Positions 17,446 to 24,413 of a stretch of 64,000 bases of DNA are shown piece by piece. Both the position numbers and the translations under genes were made by a program. Source of the DNA: SFWF01 sp045638145 (GTDB lineage: Bacteria; Bacillota; Clostridia; Oscillospirales; Acutalibacteraceae); assembly GCA_045638145.1 (NCBI GenBank), contig JAZUAU010000024.1, forward strand, positions 177,427 to 241,426, written 5' to 3'. Numbering within the stretch: position 1 is the stretch's first letter; every line of letters begins with the position of its first letter. The notes below the pieces were generated by a model. The model searched no databases and was not told the DNA's origin. It saw only the letters and a program-made list of their open reading frames with translations.

Positions 17446-19277
17446 TGTCTTCAAAACAACGCTTTAATCTTGCAAGAATTGTGGTTTCAGCCTTCCTTTG
17501 TGTGTCAGGTCTCACCGTTTCACTAGCATTTCCGATAATAGCCGAATATTCCTTTTTCCTCTTTTTTATTGCGGCTGTTGTAGTTGGCTATGATGTTATA
17601 ATCGACGCTCTAAACGGCATATTTCACGGACATTTGCTCGATGAAAATTTTCTTATGTCGGCAGGCAGTATTAGTGCATTTATACTCGGTGAATTTGCCG
17701 AAGGCACAGCAATTCTGCTTTTATATCAGGTTGGCGAGCTTTTTCAGTCTGTAGCTGTCGGAAAATCCAGGAATTCAATATCAGAGCTTATGAATATCTG
17801 CCCCGATGAGGCAAGGCTTGAGGACGGCAGTATAGTCGACCCGTTCGAGGTTGAGGTCGGTGAGGTTATCCTCGTTTTGCCGGGGGAAAAGATTCCGCTT
17901 GACGGCGTTATAGTGTACGGCACATCTACACTTGACACCTCTTCCCTTACGGGAGAAAGTCTGCCTGTGTCCATAACCGAGGGAGATAATATAATAAGCG
18001 GTACGGTCAACCTTACAAGTCCTGTAAAAATTAAGGTTTCAAAGGAATTCTCCGAATCAACGGTTTCTAAAATACTTGAGCTTGTTGAAAATTCGAGCGA
18101 GAAAAAGGCCCGGCTTGAAAGCTTTGTAACACGCTTTGCAAGATATTACACACCGTCGGTTGTAATTGCGGCGCTCCTTGTAGCGCTTGTGCCTCCCCTC
18201 GCCTTTGGTGCGGAGTTTTCCACCTGGCTTCTCCGCGCTGTTATGTTTATAGTAATTTCCTGTCCCTGTGCCCTTGTGGTGTCTGTGCCCCTTTCATTTT
18301 TCGGTGCGCTTGGTACAGCTTCGAAATACGGTGTGCTGGTTAAGGGTGCGAATTATCTTGAGGCTTTATCGAAACTTGACACCATTATTTTCGACAAGAC
18401 AGGCACTCTTACCGAGGGTAGCTTCACCGTACATTCGGTAATGGAAAGTGACGGTGTTCCGGAACGAAAACTAAAAGAAATTGCCGCTCTTTCGGAATAT
18501 TATTCATCCCACCCGATTGGTTTATCAATTAAAAAAGCCTTTGGCGAAATTACACCGCCCAAAAGCTTCGTTTTCGAAAACGTTTCGGGCAAGGGTATTA
18601 AAATTACAGATGATGAGAGGCTTATTCTTTCCGGAAACAGAGAATTCCTCGCAGAATTTGGTATAACCGCCGCCAAAACACCCGAAGACTTTACAGCGGT
18701 TCATTTATATGATAACGGCTATCTCGGATATATACTTCTTGGTGATAGAATTAAGGAATCATCAAAGAATGCGGTCGCTCGGCTTAACAGTGTAGGTGTT
18801 AAGACCGTTATGCTGTCGGGCGATAACGAAAAGAGCGCCGAAAAAGTGGCAAGGGAGCTTGGAATAAGCGAATTCCACGCCTCTCTCCTACCCGATGATA
18901 AGGTGCGCATTACCGAAGAAATACTGAAAAATGCAAACGGCAAGGTTGCGTTTGTCGGAGACGGAATAAACGATGCACCCGTGCTAGCCCGTGCCGACAT
19001 CGGAATTGCTATGGGTGCACTTGGCAGCGATGCAGCAATAGAGGCAGCAGACATAGTTATTATGAACGACGACCTTGCACTTCTACCCAAAGCAATAGAA
19101 GTAAGCAAAAAAGCTGTCAAAATTTCAAAGCAGAATATAACCTTTTCCCTATTCATTAAGTTTTCACAGCTTGCACTTTCCCTTGTTGGGCTCGGCATGG
19201 TATGGATGGCGGTGTTTGCCGACGTTGGAGTGCTTATTCTTGCGATTGCAAACTCACTCAGAACACTTAGAAAATAG
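17445..19277 (+). CDS. P1B-type Cd/Zn/Pb-exporting ATPase lacking its N-terminal HMA domain
   Basis: A 610-residue heavy-metal P-type ATPase in the cytoplasmic membrane. Visible parts: actuator motif TGES (in SSLTGESLPV), the transmembrane metal site SCPCALV (about residue 273), phosphorylation site DKTGTLTEG (about 317), the SHPIG nucleotide-binding motif, and hinge GDGINDAPVLARADIG. The CPC plus the partner HMA motif DCANCA and the Cd/Pb-type repressor point to P1B-2 (Zn/Cd/Pb) rather than copper. The protein starts at its first membrane segments because the metal-binding domain is encoded separately just upstream. Confidence 0.92.
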   Translation: MSSKQRFNLARIVVSAFLCVSGLTVSLAFPIIAEYSFFLFFIAAVVVGYDVIIDALNGIFHGHLLDENFLMSAGSISAFILGEFAEGTAILLLYQVGELFQSVAVGKSRNSISELMNICPDEARLEDGSIVDPFEVEVGEVILVLPGEKIPLDGVIVYGTSTLDTSSLTGESLPVSITEGDNIISGTVNLTSPVKIKVSKEFSESTVSKILELVENSSEKKARLESFVTRFARYYTPSVVIAALLVALVPPLAFGAEFSTWLLRAVMFIVISCPCALVVSVPLSFFGALGTASKYGVLVKGANYLEALSKLDTIIFDKTGTLTEGSFTVHSVMESDGVPERKLKEIAALSEYYSSHPIGLSIKKAFGEITPPKSFVFENVSGKGIKITDDERLILSGNREFLAEFGITAAKTPEDFTAVHLYDNGYLGYILLGDRIKESSKNAVARLNSVGVKTVMLSGDNEKSAEKVARELGISEFHASLLPDDKVRITEEILKNANGKVAFVGDGINDAPVLARADIGIAMGALGSDAAIEAADIVIMNDDLALLPKAIEVSKKAVKISKQNITFSLFIKFSQLALSLVGLGMVWMAVFADVGVLILAIANSLRTLRK

Positions 19278-19281
19278 AAGA

Positions 19282-19307
19282 AAGCTCACGATTTCGTGAG
19301 CTTTTTT
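19282..19307. terminator. Bidirectional terminator between the ATPase and mgtE
   Basis: Arms AAGCTCACG and CGTGAGCTT around an ATTT loop with T-runs on both strands. It lies between two converging genes. Confidence 0.85.
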
Positions 19308-19311
19308 CTTT

Positions 19312-20667
19312 TTAAATATGAAGTACCGCAGAGGCTATTGAGAAATAGATTATTAGTGATAGAGCGTCAACAATCGTTGTAATAAACGGGCTTGCCATTA
19401 CGGCGGGGTCCAGCCCTATTTTCTCGGCAATTACCGGAAGCATACAGCCAACAAGCTTTGCGATAACAACCGTAAAGAATAGGGTTGCCGAAACAACGGC
19501 TATAACCAAAATAGTGAGACCCGAGGTCTGGAGAAGCAACAAATCAAAGAGCCACATTTTAATAAAATTGAGAACCGATAGCGCAACTCCGCAAAGGATA
19601 GATACCCTTGATTCCTTCCAAATAATTTTTAAAATATCCTTGTATTCAATCTCGCCGAGGGAAAGTGCACGAATAACCGTTACCGAGGACTGAGAACCTG
19701 AATTACCGCCCGTATTCATAAGCATCGGCATAAAGGCGGTAAGCACAACACAGGATGCAAGTGCCGCTTCGAACGAGGTAATTATCATCCCGGTAAATGT
19801 GGCAGAAAACATAAGTATTAGCAGCCACGGGATTCGCGAGCGGAAAAGCTCGAAAACACCGGTGCGCAGATATGCCTTTTCGGTAGGCGTGATGGCCGCC
19901 ATCTTTTCAATATCCTCTGTTGCCTCTTCCTGCAAAACGTCTATCGCGTCATCTACCGTTACAATTCCGATAAGCCGTTTTTCGTTATCAACTATCGGGA
20001 GGGCTAACATATCGTATTTATCAAACATTTGGGCAACTGTTTCTCTATCATCGTGGGTATAGGCGAAGAGAAGCTCGGTTTCCATTATGTCGCCGATTTT
20101 CGTATCAGGCTTGGCGAGGAGAAGCTGACGGGCAGAAACAACACCGCGAAGCTCTCTTTTAGAGTTTGTAACATAACAGGTGTAGATGGTTTCCTTGTCG
20201 ATTCCCTCGCGGCGAATCTTTTCAAAAGCCGCTTCGACACTCATTCCCTTTTTAAGGTCAATATACTCGGTGGTCATAACGCTTCCCGCAGAGTCCTCTG
20301 GGTAGGCCAAAATCTGATTGACCGCTTTTCTCGTTTCGGCATCAGTATTTTTAAGTAGTCGCTTTGCAACTACGGCGGGCATTTCCTCAACGATGTCGGC
20401 GAAGTCATCGACAAAAAGCTCATCAAGGACGGCGGTAAGCTCCTTATCTGTAAATGCACCAACAAGTGCCACCTGATGGTCACTCTCCATCTCGACAAAA
20501 ACCTCGGCGGCTGTCTCCTTCGGAAGCAATCGGAAAACAAGTGCGATTTGCCCTAAGGGAACAGCCTCAAAATATTCACCGATATCGGCAGAATTAAGTT
20601 CTGCTAGAATGTTTTTTAGCTCTGCATATTTTTTCCCTTCCAAAAGCTCAAGTATTTTTTCCTGCAT
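19312..20667 (-). CDS. mgtE: Magnesium transporter MgtE
   Basis: A 451-residue Mg2+ channel. Order of parts: an N-terminal superhelical domain with the EMPAVVAKRLL-type repeats, two CBS domains (about residues 130-250, starting near PEDSAGSVMTTEY), then five transmembrane helices holding the pore motif MLMNTGGNSGSQSS. The N and CBS domains sense cytoplasmic Mg2+ and close the pore in this family. AGGAGG lies 7 bases before the ATG. No M-box riboswitch fits the short leader, so control is probably at protein level. Confidence 0.95.
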   Translation of the reverse strand: MQEKILELLEGKKYAELKNILAELNSADIGEYFEAVPLGQIALVFRLLPKETAAEVFVEMESDHQVALVGAFTDKELTAVLDELFVDDFADIVEEMPAVVAKRLLKNTDAETRKAVNQILAYPEDSAGSVMTTEYIDLKKGMSVEAAFEKIRREGIDKETIYTCYVTNSKRELRGVVSARQLLLAKPDTKIGDIMETELLFAYTHDDRETVAQMFDKYDMLALPIVDNEKRLIGIVTVDDAIDVLQEEATEDIEKMAAITPTEKAYLRTGVFELFRSRIPWLLILMFSATFTGMIITSFEAALASCVVLTAFMPMLMNTGGNSGSQSSVTVIRALSLGEIEYKDILKIIWKESRVSILCGVALSVLNFIKMWLFDLLLLQTSGLTILVIAVVSATLFFTVVIAKLVGCMLPVIAEKIGLDPAVMASPFITTIVDALSLIIYFSIASAVLHI

Positions 20668-20698
20668 ATTCTTCCCTCCTTGTTAGTAGTATACTGAA

Positions 20699-20727
20699 AT
20701 AATACAATTATTTTACCTCTATAGCAA
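20699..20727 (-). promoter_or_regulatory. Probable promoter of mgtE
   Basis: Minus strand TTGCTA, 17 bases, TATTAT, about 32 bases before the ATG. Two mismatches from consensus. Confidence 0.5.
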
Positions 20728-20732
20728 GAAAA

Positions 20733-20754
20733 AAGCGTATGAGAACATACGCTT
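20733..20754 (-). terminator. Terminator of spoVAD
   Basis: Perfect 9-base arms AAGCGTATG and CATACGCTT around AGAA, followed on the minus strand by TTTTTCTTGC. It overlaps the spoVAD stop codon and ends just before the mgtE promoter. Confidence 0.8.
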
Positions 20755-21757
20755 AAATTTTAATATTAACAAGATGAGCGATAGAGGGTATGCTCTCACC
20801 CTGACAGGTTGAGGTTGGTGACAAAAGCGCACCCGTAGCACAGAAAAGAATGTTAGACAGAAGCCCCTTTTCCATCTGCTTCATAATGTGAGAGCATAGC
20901 ACCGATGCCGAGCAACCGCACCCCGAGCCGCCCGCGTGAACGTCCTGACGCTCTCGGTCAAAAATCATAAGTCCGCAATCCTTATGCACTGCAGAAATAT
21001 TGATACCGTCACCCGATAATAACTTATAAAGAAGCTCAGTGCCCACCGCACCGAGGTCCCCCGTGAAAATGGCATCATAGTCGGATGGCAGACTACCTGT
21101 ATCCTCAAAATACGCTTTTATGGTATCCGCCGCAGCAGGTGCCATGGCGGCACCCATATTGTTCTGGTCGGTGATGCCCATATCGACGATTTTGCCGATA
21201 GTAAATGCGCTGATTTTCGGGCGGTCTGTTCCCTGTCCGACTATTGCTGCACCTGCGCCCGTGACCGTCCACTGACTGCTGGGGGGTCTTACGCCGCCAT
21301 ATTCAAGGGGGAATCTATACTGTCTTTCTGCGGCGCAAAAGTGAGATGAGGTGACGGCAACGGTGGTGCTGCCCTTCACACTGTCGGCAAAGATTGCGGC
21401 ATTTATAAGGGTTAGCGCCATGGTTGAGCATGCACCGTACATTCCAACAAAGGGAATATTCATCTCGCGAAGTCCGAACGAGCTTGCGATACATTGGTTA
21501 AGCAGGTCTCCGGCATAAATGCAATCGATTTGCTCAGGGGGTTTACCTGCCTTTATTAACGCAAGCTCCACTGCCCTTTTCTGAAGCAGGCTTTCTGCCT
21601 TTTCAAAGGAATCCTCCCCCATCATACTGTCGCTGAATAGTCGGTCAAAATCTCGTGAGAGTGGACCTTCGCTTTCCTTTGGCCCTACAACGCCTGCCGA
21701 TGCTAAAATGACGGGTGGGGTTCCGAATTCAATTGTTCTTTTGCCAATTTTTCTCAT
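20753..21757 (-). CDS. spoVAD: Stage V sporulation protein AD
   Basis: A 334-residue protein with the thiolase-like fold of SpoVAD, which in Bacillus binds dipicolinic acid and helps move it into the spore and out at germination. Recognisable segments are GTPPVILASAGVVGPKE near the N terminus, VGMYGACSTMALTL and the Gly/Cys-rich HAGGSGCGCSASV. It is full length. It usually sits between spoVAC and spoVAE; here neither neighbour is present and flanking genes are transporters. GGATG lies 7 bases before the ATG. No convincing sigmaG-type promoter could be recognised upstream. It supports an endospore-forming clostridial host. Confidence 0.93.
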   Translation of the reverse strand: MRKIGKRTIEFGTPPVILASAGVVGPKESEGPLSRDFDRLFSDSMMGEDSFEKAESLLQKRAVELALIKAGKPPEQIDCIYAGDLLNQCIASSFGLREMNIPFVGMYGACSTMALTLINAAIFADSVKGSTTVAVTSSHFCAAERQYRFPLEYGGVRPPSSQWTVTGAGAAIVGQGTDRPKISAFTIGKIVDMGITDQNNMGAAMAPAAADTIKAYFEDTGSLPSDYDAIFTGDLGAVGTELLYKLLSGDGINISAVHKDCGLMIFDRERQDVHAGGSGCGCSASVLCSHIMKQMEKGLLSNILFCATGALLSPTSTCQGESIPSIAHLVNIKI

Positions 21758-21932
21758 AAAAACACATCCATAAATTATTTATTAATATAATCTGCGTTGA
21801 TTCTGTATTTATTCGAAAAACGGCAGCGGTATAATTACGAATTATTAAAAATAGTATTGTAATCGGTCTATTTCCTCATAAGAAGAATAAATTTGAAATA
21901 ATAAAACAAATACATAATAAAGGGTGATTTTA

Positions 21933-23213
21933 TTGCTACCTGCTATAATTTTGTTTGCAGTTACCTATGCACTTATGCTTATTTTTCCAAAATACCGAAC
22001 CTATATTGCAATCGGCTCAGGAATTATTTTTATTGCATCCGGCGTGCTTCCTGCCGCAAAGATTATCGACTCAATTGATTTCAATGTTATTTTAATGATT
22101 GGCGGCACAATGGGACTTGTAGCTCTCTTTACCGAGAGCAAAATGCCCTCACTCCTTGCAGATTTACTTATGGAGCGTGTGCCCAATGTACAGTGGGCGG
22201 CGGTTACCCTCTCACTATTTGCGGGAATTATCTCGGCATTTGTCGATAATGTTGCAACGGTGCTTATGATTGCTCCGATTGCCCTTGAAATATGTAAAAA
22301 GCTCTCTGTTAATCCCGTACCTTTTATAATCGCAATTGCCGTTTCATCAAATCTTCAGGGTGCGGCTACACTTGTTGGCGACACTACCGCAATTATGCTG
22401 GGAAGTGAGCTTAATATGAGCTTTCTGGATTTCTTCTTCTACAACGGACGCCCAGGTATGTTCTTTGCGGTTGAGCTTGGCGCAGTAATTTCTGCGTTTA
22501 TTCTTTACTATATTTTTCGCAAGGAAAAAGCGGTTATTGTGAAAAGCACCAACAGAACAAGGGTTACCGATTACTTTCCAACCGTCCTTCTGATTTTAAT
22601 GCTGGCACTCCTTATCGGCGTTTCCTTTATAGAAAATAAACCCGCCGAAACAAACGGACTTATCTGCTCTGCTCTGCTTGCCCTCGGTCTTATCTATTCG
22701 TTCATAAGAAAGAAAACGATTTCTGCCTTTACCGAGCCGCTCGGACAGATTGACTTTGAAACTATCGGCATTCTATTCGGTCTTTTTCTTATGATTGGCG
22801 GTCTTGAGGCTTCGGGCGCGATTGATGGCGCGGGAGCGCTACTGGCTTCTCTTGGCGGCAACAATATGTTCCTGCTTTACACAATTATCGTTTGGGCTTC
22901 GGTTTTACTTTCGGCATTTATCGACAATATCCCCTATGTCGCTACTATGATTCCGATAATTTCAGGTATGGCTCCTGTTCTCGGTGTAGACCCCACCGCC
23001 CTCACTCCCCTGTACTTCGGACTTCTATCAGGTGCAACACTCGGCGGAAACTGTACTCCTATCGGCGCATCTGCGAATATTACTAGTATCGGCATACTCC
23101 GCAAGGCGGGCTATACTGTTCGCAACTCCGACTTCTTTAAAATAGGCATTCCCTTCACAATCTCTGCCATCATTCCTGCGTATATTTACATTTGGGCAGT
23201 ATTTGGAATATAG
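21933..23213 (+). CDS. Ion transporter of the ArsB/NhaD/CitM superfamily
   Basis: A 427-residue membrane protein with about 11-12 helices arranged in two similar halves. Each half contains an SAFVDNVATV/SAFIDNIPYVATM motif, the paired re-entrant Asp-Asn signature of the IT superfamily (ArsB arsenite, NhaD sodium, divalent anion:Na symporters). The second half also has GATLGGNCTPIGASANI. The substrate is not determined; the nearby metal operon does not share its transcript. An upstream GTG coincides with the AGGGTG ribosome site, so TTG at 21933 (6 bases after it) is taken as the start. Confidence 0.8.
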   Translation: MLPAIILFAVTYALMLIFPKYRTYIAIGSGIIFIASGVLPAAKIIDSIDFNVILMIGGTMGLVALFTESKMPSLLADLLMERVPNVQWAAVTLSLFAGIISAFVDNVATVLMIAPIALEICKKLSVNPVPFIIAIAVSSNLQGAATLVGDTTAIMLGSELNMSFLDFFFYNGRPGMFFAVELGAVISAFILYYIFRKEKAVIVKSTNRTRVTDYFPTVLLILMLALLIGVSFIENKPAETNGLICSALLALGLIYSFIRKKTISAFTEPLGQIDFETIGILFGLFLMIGGLEASGAIDGAGALLASLGGNNMFLLYTIIVWASVLLSAFIDNIPYVATMIPIISGMAPVLGVDPTALTPLYFGLLSGATLGGNCTPIGASANITSIGILRKAGYTVRNSDFFKIGIPFTISAIIPAYIYIWAVFGI

Positions 23214-23221
23214 AAAATTCG

Positions 23222-23272
23222 CCTCGGAAGGGACATTACCCTATGTAGTGTGTCCCAAGAGGTTCTGTTTTT
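23222..23272 (+). terminator. Probable terminator of the ion transporter gene
   Basis: Interrupted stem: CCTC...GGGACA pairs with TGTCCC...GAGG across an internal loop, followed by TTCTGTTTTT. It starts 8 bases after the stop codon. The wide 15-base loop makes it weaker than others here. Confidence 0.55.
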
Positions 23273-23324
23273 AGTCAAAGGGCTGAGGAGAGGTGTAGCT
23301 TTTGGCAACGGAATATATAAATAT

Positions 23325-23353
23325 TTGCATAAAGTGGAAAATGGTGGTATACT
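23325..23353 (+). promoter_or_regulatory. Promoter of the alpha/beta hydrolase gene
   Basis: TTGCAT, 17 bases, TATACT, about 28 bases before the TTG start at 23382. Its position inside the longer possible reading frame argues against starts upstream. Confidence 0.7.
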
Positions 23354-23381
23354 ACCTTTAGTATTTTATGAAGGTGATTTT

Positions 23382-24329
23382 TTGACCGCTTTATGGATAA
23401 TTCTCGGAGTCTTAGTTTTTCTTGCGATTGCTATGCTTGTTATAACCTATATCTGCTACCGCATAACATTTTATGCTAAACCGAGAAAGCCTCGCGACCT
23501 CGAATATATTCCTACGCCAAACGGCAAGATTTACGACCCATACCGAGAACAGATGCGTGAATGGGTCAAGGAAGCCCGTGAATTACAGCCTGAAGAATTT
23601 TCAATAAAATCCTTTGACGGACTAACCCTTTATGCCAAATACTATGAGTTTGAGCCGGGAGCACCGATAGAGCTTATGCTTCACGGCTACCGAGGAAATG
23701 CCGAAAGCGATCTTTCGGGCGGAGTACAGCGCTGCAGAGCTCTTGGCAGAAGCTCCTTTATAGTTGACCAGCGATGCGCCGGCAAGAGCGACGGAAAGAC
23801 AATTTCCTTCGGCATAAACGAGTACCGAGACTGCCTTTCCTGGGTGGACTTTATGGTGAAGCATTTCGGTCCCGACGTTAAAATTTTACTGACGGGAATT
23901 TCAATGGGCGCATCAACCGTGCTTCTTGCATCGGGTGAAGAGCTGCCGCCTAACGTTCGCGGTGTGCTTGCCGATTGCGGATATTCCTCTGCAGAGGCTA
24001 TAATCAAAAAGGTCATCCGTGATATGAAGCTTCCGCCCGACCTTGCATATCCTTTTGTAAAGCTCGGTGCTAAGGTCTACGGCAGATTTGATTTAGATAA
24101 AAATTCACCAATTGAAGCCGTAAAGCACGCAAAGGTGCCGATAATTTTATACCACGGAGAGGCAGATGCCTTTGTCCCATGCGAAATGGCGCACGAGATT
24201 TATGAGGCTATAGGCGGAAAAAAACAGCTTGTTACGGTTAAGGACGCAGGCCACGGCCTTTCTTATATAATGGATAGTGAAAACTATATTAAAACCCTCC
24301 GTGATTTCTTCGCAGAGGAGCTTAGCTAA
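23382..24329 (+). CDS. Membrane-anchored alpha/beta hydrolase
   Basis: About 315 residues. One N-terminal transmembrane helix (TALWIILGVLVFLAIAMLVI) anchors a hydrolase of the alpha/beta fold. The oxyanion region is MLHGYRGNAESD, the nucleophile elbow is LTGISMGAS (GxSxG), and a late GHGLS supplies the His; the Asp in EADAFVP is the likely acid. Relatives in Firmicutes are annotated as serine aminopeptidase S33-like or cell-envelope esterases; the substrate is unknown. The TTG start is supported by AAGGTGA upstream and by the promoter at 23325-23353; the frame itself is open further upstream. Confidence 0.82.
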   Translation: MTALWIILGVLVFLAIAMLVITYICYRITFYAKPRKPRDLEYIPTPNGKIYDPYREQMREWVKEARELQPEEFSIKSFDGLTLYAKYYEFEPGAPIELMLHGYRGNAESDLSGGVQRCRALGRSSFIVDQRCAGKSDGKTISFGINEYRDCLSWVDFMVKHFGPDVKILLTGISMGASTVLLASGEELPPNVRGVLADCGYSSAEAIIKKVIRDMKLPPDLAYPFVKLGAKVYGRFDLDKNSPIEAVKHAKVPIILYHGEADAFVPCEMAHEIYEAIGGKKQLVTVKDAGHGLSYIMDSENYIKTLRDFFAEELS

Positions 24330-24379
24330 ATATATTACCCAACACTTTACGGTTGGTGATGATAACTTTCGATAAGATT

Positions 24380-24405
24380 AAAAGCCGTGGATATCCACGG
24401 CTTTT
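24380..24405. terminator. Bidirectional terminator
   Basis: Perfect palindrome with arms AAAAGCCGTGG and CCACGGCTTTT around ATAT. It ends the hydrolase gene (plus) and the VWA operon (minus). Confidence 0.9.
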
Positions 24406-24413
24406 ATGTTATT

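Noticed and set aside
20668..20752. M-box magnesium riboswitch before mgtE
   Set aside because: The leader from the likely promoter to the ATG is only about 30 bases, far too short for an M-box.
21758..21923. SigmaG-type promoter for spoVAD
   Set aside because: I saw a GAATA and several ATTATATTA-like words but no pair with correct sequence and spacing.
23250..23381. Longer N terminus for the alpha/beta hydrolase
   Set aside because: The extra region contains a well-spaced promoter and has no ribosome site; the membrane anchor begins just after the TTG at 23382.
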